From Billgrantia endophytica (lineage in GTDB: Bacteria; Pseudomonadota; Gammaproteobacteria; Pseudomonadales; Halomonadaceae), in assembly GCF_002879615.1 (NCBI RefSeq), contig NZ_PNRF01000043.1:1-64000 (forward strand): a stretch of 64,000 bases of DNA, given 5' to 3'. The notes beneath the pieces are model-generated. The model did no database searches and was not told where the DNA came from. It saw only the letters and a program-made list of their open reading frames with translations. Shown in pieces: positions 37,628 through 47,171 of the stretch. Each line of letters opens with the position of its first letter. Within the stretch, counting starts at the first letter, position 1. The position numbers and the translations under genes are program-made.

Positions 37628-39621
37628 CGCCGGGTTGCAGGGGCGTCGGCGAGCCCTGAACGGGCAACCCGCTCGCGCACGTCGGCGTAGCGGTGGGCCT
37701 CCAGAGCGGCGAAGCCAGCCAGCCGTCGCGCCTTTGATCGGGTGAGCAGGGGGCCGGTGAGGCCGCACAGGAAACGCGTGATCACATCGGGCGTGACGGG
37801 GTGGCCGTTGCCGCTGGCGTCCAGCCGCTGGACCAGTTCACCGCCCAACCGCTCGATGACGTGAAGCTCCAGCGGCTTCGGGGGCTCGGGCGCCGGCAGC
37901 CGGGCCGGTCTCCCATGACAGGCCGAGCAGTGGCCGCAGCGGGCGGGAGCCCGGTCGTCACCGAACCAGTCGGCGAGGCGCCGGCTCAGGCAGCTCCCGC
38001 TCTCGAACAACGCCAGCATGGCGTGTAGCCGCTCGATCTCGGCCTGCTCCTTGTCGCGAAAGTAGCCGTGTAGCTCGTCGGTCAGGTCCGCCGGGTCGAT
38101 GTCCTGGCGCAGCACGTCATAGACTTCGGTCATCTGCTTGCTCTCGAGGATCATCCAGCCCTGGGCGACGAAGTAGTCCAGGGCGGTGATGACCCGGGTG
38201 CGGTCGGTGTTCAGGCCACGCTCGGCACCCAGGCGGGCGAGCGTCTCGAAGTCCAGGGTGTGCCAGGTGCGGGCGCGCCGTGAGGCATCCAGGATGGCCT
38301 GCACGAAGGCGCGCCGCTCACCCTCGAAACGTGCCGCCAGCACTTCCGGCCCGTCGTGCAGGCGGAAGCGGTACTCGGCGAAGTAGCTGTAGCGTGGTGC
38401 GATGATGCCGCGCAGTTCCAGTTGAACCAGCAGGGTCTTGAGCGGCAGGGGGCGGATGTTGCTGTGCTGCGAGAGGACGTTGAGCATCAACTCCCACTGG
38501 CCGACGCCACTCCCCATGGCGGCCCCGAGCGCTTCATCGATCACCAGGCGGATGCCGTAGTGTTCCGGCGTATCGCCATAGACGAAATTCTCGAGCACGT
38601 TGAGGTGGTCGCGCCCGGCCAGCATCAGGCAGTCGGAAGGATGTCCGTCGCGGCCGGCCCGGCCGATCTCCTGGCTGTAGTTCTCGATGGACTTGGGCAG
38701 ATCGAAGTGCACCACGTTGCGGATATCGGCCTTGTCGATGCCCATGCCGAAGGCAATGGTGGCGACGATGCAGGGCGTCTGCCCGGCCATGAAGTCGCGC
38801 TGGATGCGCTCACGCACCTCGCCCTCCAGCCCGGCATGATAGGCGGTGGCAACGATCCCCGCCTTGCTCAGGTAGGCGGCCAGGCGTTCGGCGGTCTGTT
38901 GCAGCGTGACGTAGACGATGGTGGGCGCCGAAGGTTGGGTCGGATGCCGCGACCGCAGCCACTCGACCAGGCGGCGGGGGCGGTCCTGGTCCGGCACCGG
39001 GGCCACCTCCAGATGCAGATTGGGGCGGTAGAAGCCGGTAGCGGTCACGTCACCTTCGGCGATGTCGAAGCGCGAGCGCATGTCGGCGATCACCCGGGGC
39101 GTTGCCGTGGCGGTCAGGAGCAGTGCCTGGGGGATGCCGAACTCATGGCGATAGCTGGGCAGCTTGAGATAGTCGGGCCGGAAATTGTGGCCCCACTCGG
39201 AGATACAGTGGGCCTCGTCCACCACCATCAGCGAGATCGGCACCCGGCGAATGAAGGCGCGGAAGCGCTCGTTCTTGAGTCGCTCCACCGAGATCATCAG
39301 GATACGGATCTCGCCGCGCTTGACCCCCTCCATGACGGCTGCCGTTTCTTCGCGGCTCTGGCCCGAGTCGATGCTGGCGGCGGCGATCCCATGGCGCTCG
39401 AGGAACGCCAGTTGGTCCTGCATCAGTGCCAGCAGGGGCGAGATCACCAGCGTCAGATGGGGCAGGTGCAGGGCGGGCAACTGATAACAGAGCGACTTGC
39501 CGGAGCCGGTAGGGAAGATCGCCGCCGCCGAACGGCCAGCCGTCACCGCCTCGATCACCGGACGCTGGCCGGGTCGAAAGTCGTCATAGCCGAAGACCTG
39601 CTGTAACGTCTTCTCGATCAT
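37624..39621 (-). CDS. RecQ-family ATP-dependent DNA helicase
   Basis: 665-residue superfamily 2 helicase. The start at 39621 (MIEKTLQQVFGYDDFRPGQ) matches the family; the frame extends upstream to 39861 but without similarity. Motif I is FPTGSGKSLCYQLPAL, motif II VVDEAHCISEWGHNFRPDY, then TATATPRV and the motif VI region QEIGRAGRDG. A zinc-binding part follows (CGHCSACHG), with the first cysteine in ESGSCLSRRLADWFG. It is longer than E. coli RecQ and I see no clear HRDC domain. It shares the 4-base CTAG with the convergent phhR stop. Confidence 0.92.
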   Translation of the reverse strand: MIEKTLQQVFGYDDFRPGQRPVIEAVTAGRSAAAIFPTGSGKSLCYQLPALHLPHLTLVISPLLALMQDQLAFLERHGIAAASIDSGQSREETAAVMEGVKRGEIRILMISVERLKNERFRAFIRRVPISLMVVDEAHCISEWGHNFRPDYLKLPSYRHEFGIPQALLLTATATPRVIADMRSRFDIAEGDVTATGFYRPNLHLEVAPVPDQDRPRRLVEWLRSRHPTQPSAPTIVYVTLQQTAERLAAYLSKAGIVATAYHAGLEGEVRERIQRDFMAGQTPCIVATIAFGMGIDKADIRNVVHFDLPKSIENYSQEIGRAGRDGHPSDCLMLAGRDHLNVLENFVYGDTPEHYGIRLVIDEALGAAMGSGVGQWELMLNVLSQHSNIRPLPLKTLLVQLELRGIIAPRYSYFAEYRFRLHDGPEVLAARFEGERRAFVQAILDASRRARTWHTLDFETLARLGAERGLNTDRTRVITALDYFVAQGWMILESKQMTEVYDVLRQDIDPADLTDELHGYFRDKEQAEIERLHAMLALFESGSCLSRRLADWFGDDRAPARCGHCSACHGRPARLPAPEPPKPLELHVIERLGGELVQRLDASGNGHPVTPDVITRFLCGLTGPLLTRSKARRLAGFAALEAHRYADVRERVARSGLADAPATRR

Positions 39622-39844
39622 GCACGGCACTCCTTCCCGGTAACGGCGGTGGCTTGTGTCGGATGCGCTGACGATGATGGCCAGGCGACCCCGGACATTC
39701 TCGCATATCGTCGGCGTCGACGGCTGTCCCTTCGCGCACGGCATGTGCGTCGAAACCACCGCGTGAAACGAGATGTGACGAGGCATGTCATGACCCGGCC
39801 GGCCTGGCTTGGCATAATGCCCCTTTTGCCCGCAGGAAAGACAC

Positions 39845-41380
39845 ATGACCGCCTGGAGCAAGCTGCTTGTCGCGACTACGCGGCTGATCGACCTGCATGA
39901 CAGCGCCCACGAGCCAGGATCGCCCTTCGTTCAGGTCAGCCAGGAACAGCGTCGCGGCCTGCGTGACGGCTACTGGCTAGACCTCGGCTGCCTGCTGCTC
40001 GACTATCTGCTCGACGTGGATTTCGCCACCAACAGCGCCTTCGTCTCCCAGACGCGCTGCCTCGACCACCTGCGCGATACCTACCCCGGGATGCCCCACG
40101 ATGACCTGACGTTCGTCATCAACTTGCTCTCGACCCCCAGCGAGCTTCACGTCAGGCAGCCGTTCCCGGACCCGGGTGCGGGAGAGGCGCTTGCGCCGGG
40201 CGGCGATGGCGGGTTGCGCTCCCGGCGCAGTACCAAGCGTACCGCGCTGATCGAGAAACAGGGCCAGACAGGCCAGGTGCGTCTGACCCCCAGTGGCCGA
40301 CAGGCGGTGACGCTGGCGAGCCAGGTCGAGGACCTGCTCTATTCCGAGTACGATGCCGCCAAGGTGCTGGCGGCGCTGGCCCGCGGCGACTTCGCGCGGA
40401 TTCCCGACATCACCAACCAGATCCTGCTGGCGATTCGCGCCCTGACCCAGGAACTGCGCCGGGTGCGCGAGAACCCCACCCGGGAGGGCAAGCTCAGCGC
40501 GCTGCTCGACAATGAACGCCACTATCACAATGCGCTTTCCAGCATCCAGCAGACCCTGCTCGATGCACGTACCCAACTGACGACCCCCAAGCTCATGGAG
40601 CGCTTCGATGGCTGGTGCGAGAAGCATGCGGAGGAGTGGGACCTGCGCGTGCTCTCCAGCGCCATCGGCCGGGTGCTCACCGCCATCGAGAACCTGTCGC
40701 GGCGCCTCTCGGAACTGCTTGCCGACATCGCCGAGGGGCGCATCCAGTCCATGGGGGTGATCGACTTCCAGGACCTGGCCCGCGAGTTGCTGACGGCACC
40801 TTCGGCGCCACGCCTGCAGGGTGCCATGGTGAAGCGGATGATGCCGCTGCACACCCAGGCCGTCTTCCCGCGGCCGGCCCCGCTGGTGCCGCTATTGGAA
40901 AGCCGCCGTGCCGAGACCAGCCATGTCGCCCTGGTGTTCGATGAGCAGCAGGACGCCGCCCCGGAGGATCCGCTGCTGGCGCGCTTTCTCGAGGCCCGGG
41001 GGCCGGCGCTGCGCGAGCGTATCCAGGCGGCACCGCTGTCGTTGCCCGAGGCGCTGGAAGAGGGCTGGCACCGCTTCGAGGAGGGCGATTGCCTGGCCCA
41101 GCTGCTCAATACCTTCGTCGACACCGAATTGCTCGATCGCCGTCTCACGGTGGGCATCGAGGGGAGGCCCTTCGAGCTGCTGCTGGCCGATGGCCGGCGT
41201 ATCGACGGTGCCGTGACCCCCTCGCTTGGCTATTTCCAGGCGCCGCTCTCCATGGCGCCCGAAGCCGCGCTAGGCACACCGCTCTCCATGGCGCCCGAAG
41301 CCGCGCCGACGTTGCCCCCCAATGCGCCCGGCGATGAACACAGCGCTACCACTCGAATCGATCAGGACGAGCCCGTATGA
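39845..41380 (+). CDS. Kleisin-like (MukF/MksF/JetA-type) subunit of an SMC complex
   Basis: 511-residue soluble protein. A predicted winged-helix-like N-terminal region (about 1-110, with VINLLSTPSEL) and a following basic segment (RSRRSTKRTALIEKQ) lead to a long helical middle (about 130-330, ETRLRRVREN-like heptads) and a C-terminal globular region (about 345-470). This is the layout of MukF-type kleisins that bridge the SMC heads; the assignment is by order, length and position rather than a strong motif. A 36-bp in-frame duplication makes PLSMAPEAA twice near residue 470. The stop overlaps the next start (ATGA). Confidence 0.7.
   Translation: MTAWSKLLVATTRLIDLHDSAHEPGSPFVQVSQEQRRGLRDGYWLDLGCLLLDYLLDVDFATNSAFVSQTRCLDHLRDTYPGMPHDDLTFVINLLSTPSELHVRQPFPDPGAGEALAPGGDGGLRSRRSTKRTALIEKQGQTGQVRLTPSGRQAVTLASQVEDLLYSEYDAAKVLAALARGDFARIPDITNQILLAIRALTQELRRVRENPTREGKLSALLDNERHYHNALSSIQQTLLDARTQLTTPKLMERFDGWCEKHAEEWDLRVLSSAIGRVLTAIENLSRRLSELLADIAEGRIQSMGVIDFQDLARELLTAPSAPRLQGAMVKRMMPLHTQAVFPRPAPLVPLLESRRAETSHVALVFDEQQDAAPEDPLLARFLEARGPALRERIQAAPLSLPEALEEGWHRFEEGDCLAQLLNTFVDTELLDRRLTVGIEGRPFELLLADGRRIDGAVTPSLGYFQAPLSMAPEAALGTPLSMAPEAAPTLPPNAPGDEHSATTRIDQDEPV
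41243..41305 (+). repeat. 36-bp in-frame tandem repeat in the kleisin-like gene
   Basis: CCGCTCTCCATGGCGCCCG starts at 41243 and again at 41279, with 27 identical bases in the two copies. It duplicates PLSMAPEAA in a Pro/Ala-rich linker near the C-terminus. The exact identity suggests a recent slip-type duplication, and a length polymorphism between strains is likely. Confidence 0.85.
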
Positions 41381-42240
41381 ACATGACCGAAATGGGCGAG
41401 GTGGTCGCCTACCTGCTTCGCTACCGTAGCGCCGAGCGACTGCCCGGTGGCGGCCGCAAGCGTCGTGCCGCCCGCGAGGGGCAGCTCTCCGAGCGCGACG
41501 TCTGTGCACTGATCGACGATGCCAGCGACCTCGAACGCGAAGGGTTGCGCGACTTCCTCGCCGGCCAGGGGCTGCGGCTCAAGGTCTTCGAGACCGGTGA
41601 CTACCCTGGCATCGCCCCGGGTTCGCGCTATTACGCCCTGCTGCCTGACCCGGAGCTGGAACAGCCACCGCTCTATACCCGCGAGCCGGTATTCGAGGCG
41701 CTCAAGCTGCGCCAGGAGAGCCGCGCCGAACTGGCCCAGTGGTACCTGCAGCTGTGGCTGCTGATGCATACCCTGCTCTACACCCGATACAACAGGGCGC
41801 TCTCCGACGTCAGCCGTTACCAGGAGGCGACCTTCAGCGGTGCCGAACTGGTCGAGCTGATGCGTGAGCAACTCGAGTCGCTGCGTGCCCTTGGTGAAGC
41901 GGCCCCGGAGGCGAGCCGCGGGCTGCTCGAGGAGCGCGGCGAGGACATCACCCGCCGGGTGCGGGCCTTCATCGAACTCCATGCCCAGGCCGGCCTGCTC
42001 GAAACCCCGCGTGACACGGGCGATTCGCGGGCCGTGGACCCCGATGTCGAAAGCGTCGGCGACGTCTGGCAGCAGACCCTGCTCGGAGCGCTGGAAAGCG
42101 AGCAGATCGGTATCCATCAACTGGGCCATCTGCAGGCCCTGGCCAGGGGGCTGGCGGGAGAGCAGGGTGACGGCGGGGAGAGTGCCGGGCAAGAGAATGG
42201 AATCGAGAGCGAGAGTCACGGCGAGGAGACAACGGCATGA
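41377..42240 (+). CDS. MukE/JetB-like accessory subunit of an SMC complex
   Basis: 287-residue acidic protein, start overlapping the previous stop and stop overlapping the SMC start (both ATGA), so it is made in fixed ratio with its partners. The first ~130 residues (GEVVAYLLRYRSAERL, then QLSERDVCALIDD, ending YYALLPDPE) could form winged helices. The helical middle contains LWLLMHTLLYTRYNRAL, and the C-terminus is a low-complexity Gly/Glu tail. It holds the place of MukE, MksE or JetB in related complexes. No catalytic motif was found. Confidence 0.62.
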   Translation: MNMTEMGEVVAYLLRYRSAERLPGGGRKRRAAREGQLSERDVCALIDDASDLEREGLRDFLAGQGLRLKVFETGDYPGIAPGSRYYALLPDPELEQPPLYTREPVFEALKLRQESRAELAQWYLQLWLLMHTLLYTRYNRALSDVSRYQEATFSGAELVELMREQLESLRALGEAAPEASRGLLEERGEDITRRVRAFIELHAQAGLLETPRDTGDSRAVDPDVESVGDVWQQTLLGALESEQIGIHQLGHLQALARGLAGEQGDGGESAGQENGIESESHGEETTA

Positions 42241-45200
42241 GCGTGATCAACCGTATCGAGATCGCCAACCTGCTCAACAAGCACGGTGACGTCGCCTCGC
42301 CCTGGGACGCCAAGATGCGCCATCTGCTGCTCGATCTGCGCGGCCAGTCAAGCGCCATCAGCATGGAGAACGGCTTCGGCAAGACCACCCTGGCCGAAGC
42401 ATTGATCGGCCTGCTCTCCCGTGACCGCAGCCTGCTGGCCCGTACCCGGCGCAAGTGCTCTCCCGCGGCGGTGTCGGGCGAAGGGCGCAGCTGGAGCCAC
42501 CTGCGGGTGGAGTTCCGTTCGCGCAGCGGCGGTGCCCGCCAGGACGACATGCTGGCCGCGGCCGGCGAGGAAGTCGCCGGCGAAACCTTCGTGTTCGGCT
42601 TCTATGGTTACAGTGACGGCAGCGGCCTCTCCTTCTATCACTATGCCGGCCGGCTCGAGGACATCCCGGTGCATCACCTGACCCGGGATGGCAAGCTCGC
42701 CCTGTACGCCAACAGCGACATCAAGTCGGCCATGAGCCAGCGTGGCGTTCGCCTGACCCATAATCGCGAGGAGTGGCTGGAGGCGGTGGGTGCCCACGTC
42801 TCGCGGCGCGAGCTCGCCCAACTCGCCGCCTTCCAGAAGGAGGGCGGCGCCGACAAGAGCCAGATCTTCAACGCCATCAAGCCCCGGCCGGGCGAGAAGG
42901 CCGACCAGGCGTTCTTCTTCGAGGTGTTGGCGCCGGAGATCCTTTCCGGGGCGACCCGCGGCGAAACCGACGAGAGCGAGGAACTGATCGAGGAGGTCAT
43001 CCTCAATTCCGGCACCAATATCACCGAGCTGCGCCATCGCCTCGAGGAGGCCGAAAATGACCAGCGCCGGACCAGCGACAAGGTGACGCGGCTGGGTGTG
43101 CTCAAGGGGCAGGGCGAGGGGCTGCGCGACGCCCGCGATCAACTGGCCGAACTGGACCAGGGACTGGCTGCCAGCGAAGCGCTGCTGGGTGGCCAGGCCC
43201 TGACCGGACTGCCGGGTCTACCGTGCCGATCGGATGTCACCGCTGGGGACATGAACGAACACGGTTTTGCCTGGGCGGTGGGAGATACCGGCCGCCCGCG
43301 GGTCTCCACCTGGCTGTTGGCGCGGCTTTCGGGCCTCACCGAGCGGGCCGTGAAGCAGGCGCTCTCGGAGCGGGGCGCGCGGGTCGATGCCCATCGACGG
43401 CTGGTTCACCTCCCCGAGGCCGAGTGGCCGGCGGGGCGCGAGGTGGGGCATGTCGCCTTTCAAGCCGCCCGGGAATGGCTCGCCGAAAGCCTCGCCTTCA
43501 GCGATGACAGTGCCCGCCACCGGGCGCTGACGGCGCTGGACGAAGGGGCCGAGGCGTTCGAATCCCTGGATGGCAACCGTTTCCGCGAGGAGGTCATTGC
43601 CGACGACCTCTATCACGAAGAGCTTGGCCGCGATCTGGTGGCCCTGGACGAGCGCCGCGACGGCCTGGAGCAGGAGCGCGAGCGGCTTGAATCCCAGCAG
43701 CGGGATTTCGTCGACAACCAGAGCTTCTATACGCAGGCGCTGGCCGAAGGTCTGTACAGCGAGGCGGAGCTGGAGACGCCCGAGGCGACTGCGGAAACCG
43801 CCAAGGCAGAGGCCAATGCGGGCCGCCAGGCGCTGAATGCGCACCTGGGGCGTGTCGGTGAACTCAAGCAGGTGGCCGCCTGGCACCAGGACTTCCGGCA
43901 GCGGCAACCGGGGCGCGCACCTGGTGAGCTCTTGCAGGAGAAGCAGGAGCGGGAGTCCGAACTGGCCGAGGCGCTGGAAACCCTGACCCACCAGCGAGAC
44001 GACAGCACGGCGGCCTTCGAGCAGGCGCGCGGTGAACGCGAGCGCCTGAATGGCGAACGCGAGCGTCTGGCCGGTGAGCAGGGCCTGTTGGCCCGGGGAC
44101 GAGCGCCCTGGCGTGCCTTCGTCGACGGCTGGCCCGACGAGGCGGTCGGCGGTTTCTGGGCCCGCCGCAAGACCGCCCTGGCCGAGCTCGACACCCGCTG
44201 CCGCGAGGCCGGACAGCGTCGACAGGATGCCGAGCGAACCCTGGCGCGGCTCGCTCCTTTGGCCCAGGCATCACGGCGCTATCGGGAATTGCATGGTGAC
44301 GATGACCCGGTGCACTTGCGCCAGCGCCTGTGTGACCGTGAGCGCGCCCTGGCCGACGAGCAGCATCGCCTGGATGCCGAGGAAACCCGTCTGCGCGAGC
44401 TGCACCGTGCGCGACTTGCGTTTGGCGAACGATACGATGGCGCGCCTGACAAGTGGCTGGGCGATGCCCGGCGTCGCTACCCGCGCCTGCTGCGGGAGGC
44501 GGAAACGCTGGAAGCCGATATCGAGGCTCTGGAGCGCTACCTGGTGAGCCTGGCCGGCGATCCCCTGGAACGGCGCGCGGCCGAGGCGGAGGCACACCGT
44601 CGGCTCGACGATGCCGGCATCGACTGGCAGCCGCTGCACGACGTACTCAACCGGGTCGATTCACCGCTGGAGAGCCGCCGTGAATGGCTGGCCCAGGCGG
44701 CCGGGCTGCTGTTCGCCCCGGTGGTGGCCGGTGGCGAAGCGGCACAGGATGCAGCCGCCGTGCTCATCGAAGCCGGGCTGGCGGTGCCGGTCTTCGGAGC
44801 CGAACGGCTCGCCTCGCTGCTGGCCAGCGGTGAGCCGCCGCTGGGCGCGGTGCAGGGCATCGAAACCCTGGCGGTCAAGGCCGCCCTGGACCCGAGCTAT
44901 CTGGACGCCTTGCGTGAAGCCACCGAGAAGCGTCTTGCCGCCGACCGCGAACGGCAGCAGGCCCTGGCGGCCGAGTGTGCCCGGCTCGATCCACACGGCG
45001 AGGTCTTTGCGCTCGCGTTGCAGGCCCATGTTGCCGATGAGGCGGGTGTCGAAGCCGCCCTGGAAACGCTCGATACGGCTCGCGTTGAGTTGCGCGCGCG
45101 CCAGGCCGAACTGGCGCCGCGACTGACCGACGCCGCGCTGACCTCGATAGACGACTATCAGCGTTACCTGCAGGAGGGCGGTGACCTCGCGCTGGAGGAG

Positions 45201-47114
45201 GCCGCCGAAGCCAGGCTCGAGGCGGAGGCGGCACTGGCCGGGCTGACCCCCGAGCGTGAACGGGCCGCCCGGGAGATCGAGGCCCACGGTTCCACCTGGC
45301 TGGCTGCCGAACAGTTCGCCGATGCGGGCGGTGTCGAGCGGCTGCAGATCCTCGATGCACGGCTGGCCGAGCTGGAGCAACGCCTGGAGGAAACCGCCGA
45401 ACGACTGGAAACAGCCGGCGAGCGGAAAGAGGAACTGACCCGTCGCCACGGCGACGTGGAGGCGCAGTTGCGTGGCGTGTTTGGCGACGGGGAGCGCGAG
45501 CGCCTGCGCGCATTGAATGCCTTCGAGGAGGCGGGGGGCGTGGCCTTCATGGCCACTGCCACCGACGTACAAGCCGAACTCGAGATGGCCTTGGCTCGCG
45601 CCAGCCGGCGTGCCGACTTCGACTTCACCAGGATTCGCGCCTATCTCGAGGTGCGCGACGCCGGCGGCGGCAGCCAGAAGCTCGAACGCGAGATAGCCCG
45701 GGTCAAGCGTGAGCTCGGCGGGACCCGCGAGGCGCGCAAGGCCAAGACCGTCGAGCGCGATGAGGTGGAGGCGCGGCTGGGCGAACAGCGCCGTGCTCTG
45801 GAGTGGGTCGATCAGCTTGCCGTCGACTGGCTGCGTGCGCTGCGTGAACTGCCGGAGGGCTGGGCGCGTCGGCTGGTGGCGCTGCAGGATCCACAGCGTG
45901 CCGGTCAATGGCAGCTGGAGGATGCCGAACACGAGGCACGCAATGCGGCGCTTGAGACCTGGCGTGCCATGGCGGGGGGATCGGCCGAGCTCGATGCCGT
46001 TGTCCTGGAAGCCTGCCAGCAGACCCTGCTGGATGCGCTTGGCGAGCTCAACCTGGGGGAGCGGGCACGCAACCGGGAGCGTCAGGCCAAACTGGTGGAG
46101 GCGAGCGAACGGCGGCTGGCGGAGTCCCTCGAGGAAGCGGCCCACAGCCGGCTCTTCAGCGACACCGAACGTGCCCGGCTGGCGATGCTCAAGGGCGCCA
46201 GTGGTGCGGCGCTGAACGATCTGGTCGCGTTGCATGAGCAGCTCGGTGGCCAGTTGGACGATCATCGCCAGCGGGTCGACCGGCTGCACGCATCCCGCGA
46301 ACAGATCGAGGGCACCCTGGTGGAGCGGCTCAGTTCGATCATCAGCGACGCCGCCGGTAACCTGGACATTCTCAAGCGGGTGGCCAGGAGCAGCGGCGAG
46401 GGCGGCGCCTTCTTCGAGGTCAAGGCGGTGTTGATCGGCCCCGACCAGCTGCGTGAGCTGATCACCACCCTGCTGGCCGATATCGACGAGCATCAGGCCG
46501 CCATGCGCCGGCGCGCCGAGCGTGACGGTGGCGTGGTCGACGGCGAGTCGCGGCGCCGCGACGAGGACCTGCTGCGCCAGATCCGGAGGCGCATCTATCG
46601 CGGTCTCTTCCACGACGTCTCGATCCGTCTCAAGCACGACGCCATCCGCCCCCATGGCCGGCTCTTCTCGCTCAACGAGGAAATGTCGGAAGGGCAGCGC
46701 GAGGCGGTATCGCTGATGTGGCTGGTCAAACTCTCGGAATTCGCCATCGAGCGCGAGCTGCGCGAACTGCCGGGCCATCACAAGCGCCGCGCGCGAAGCA
46801 GCCGCGAGAGCGTGATCCTGCTCGACGGGCTATTCTCCAAGCTGTCGCATCGCCGGCTGATCCAGGATTCACTCGAGTCGCTGCGCAACACCCGCGGGCG
46901 TTTCCAGATGATCGGGCTGATCCACAACCCCAACTACGAGAACGACCCCGAGATATTTCCCACCTACCTGGTGGGCAGCGTCATCGGCGGAGCCCAGGGA
47001 CAGGGCGGCCACGTGATGGTACGCGACGGGCGGGCAACCCCGCCCGAGGCGATGGGGCGCAGCCAGGGCGAGGCGAGCCTGTTCGGAATTCATGTGACGG
47101 AGCCGGTGGCTTGA
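42237..47114 (+). CDS. SMC/MukB-like coiled-coil ATPase with non-canonical motifs
   Basis: 1625-residue protein with an N-terminal ATPase half, very long coiled coils and a C-terminal ATPase half. The P-loop-like segment MENGFGKTT (43-51) lacks the first glycine of the standard Walker A. An ABC-signature-like MSEGQREAV is at 1483-1491. The Walker B position reads VILLDGLFSKLS (D1530, G1531), so the usual catalytic Glu is Gly. Dense Glu/Arg/Leu heptads run about 440-800 and 905-1480. A globular, hydrophobic region at about 805-900 (AAGLLFAPVVAGG) may be a hinge, and another globular insert lies at about 350-440. It is longer than MukB. It is the third gene of a coupled trio. Confidence 0.85.
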   Translation: MSVINRIEIANLLNKHGDVASPWDAKMRHLLLDLRGQSSAISMENGFGKTTLAEALIGLLSRDRSLLARTRRKCSPAAVSGEGRSWSHLRVEFRSRSGGARQDDMLAAAGEEVAGETFVFGFYGYSDGSGLSFYHYAGRLEDIPVHHLTRDGKLALYANSDIKSAMSQRGVRLTHNREEWLEAVGAHVSRRELAQLAAFQKEGGADKSQIFNAIKPRPGEKADQAFFFEVLAPEILSGATRGETDESEELIEEVILNSGTNITELRHRLEEAENDQRRTSDKVTRLGVLKGQGEGLRDARDQLAELDQGLAASEALLGGQALTGLPGLPCRSDVTAGDMNEHGFAWAVGDTGRPRVSTWLLARLSGLTERAVKQALSERGARVDAHRRLVHLPEAEWPAGREVGHVAFQAAREWLAESLAFSDDSARHRALTALDEGAEAFESLDGNRFREEVIADDLYHEELGRDLVALDERRDGLEQERERLESQQRDFVDNQSFYTQALAEGLYSEAELETPEATAETAKAEANAGRQALNAHLGRVGELKQVAAWHQDFRQRQPGRAPGELLQEKQERESELAEALETLTHQRDDSTAAFEQARGERERLNGERERLAGEQGLLARGRAPWRAFVDGWPDEAVGGFWARRKTALAELDTRCREAGQRRQDAERTLARLAPLAQASRRYRELHGDDDPVHLRQRLCDRERALADEQHRLDAEETRLRELHRARLAFGERYDGAPDKWLGDARRRYPRLLREAETLEADIEALERYLVSLAGDPLERRAAEAEAHRRLDDAGIDWQPLHDVLNRVDSPLESRREWLAQAAGLLFAPVVAGGEAAQDAAAVLIEAGLAVPVFGAERLASLLASGEPPLGAVQGIETLAVKAALDPSYLDALREATEKRLAADRERQQALAAECARLDPHGEVFALALQAHVADEAGVEAALETLDTARVELRARQAELAPRLTDAALTSIDDYQRYLQEGGDLALEEAAEARLEAEAALAGLTPERERAAREIEAHGSTWLAAEQFADAGGVERLQILDARLAELEQRLEETAERLETAGERKEELTRRHGDVEAQLRGVFGDGERERLRALNAFEEAGGVAFMATATDVQAELEMALARASRRADFDFTRIRAYLEVRDAGGGSQKLEREIARVKRELGGTREARKAKTVERDEVEARLGEQRRALEWVDQLAVDWLRALRELPEGWARRLVALQDPQRAGQWQLEDAEHEARNAALETWRAMAGGSAELDAVVLEACQQTLLDALGELNLGERARNRERQAKLVEASERRLAESLEEAAHSRLFSDTERARLAMLKGASGAALNDLVALHEQLGGQLDDHRQRVDRLHASREQIEGTLVERLSSIISDAAGNLDILKRVARSSGEGGAFFEVKAVLIGPDQLRELITTLLADIDEHQAAMRRRAERDGGVVDGESRRRDEDLLRQIRRRIYRGLFHDVSIRLKHDAIRPHGRLFSLNEEMSEGQREAVSLMWLVKLSEFAIERELRELPGHHKRRARSSRESVILLDGLFSKLSHRRLIQDSLESLRNTRGRFQMIGLIHNPNYENDPEIFPTYLVGSVIGGAQGQGGHVMVRDGRATPPEAMGRSQGEASLFGIHVTEPVA

Positions 47115-47171
47115 CCATGCACCGGTGGTGACGTGATCGAGCATCATTCCACTAGCAGAGGAGCATTATCC

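Noticed and set aside
39622..39861. N-terminal extension of the RecQ-like helicase
   Set aside because: The 80 extra codons have no similarity to RecQ, cross the divergent promoter gap, and overlap the start of the kleisin-like gene.
44661..46781. 706-codon open frame antisense to the SMC-like gene
   Set aside because: The sense strand codes a coherent coiled-coil ATPase, while the antisense product is compositionally odd and lacks a ribosome site.
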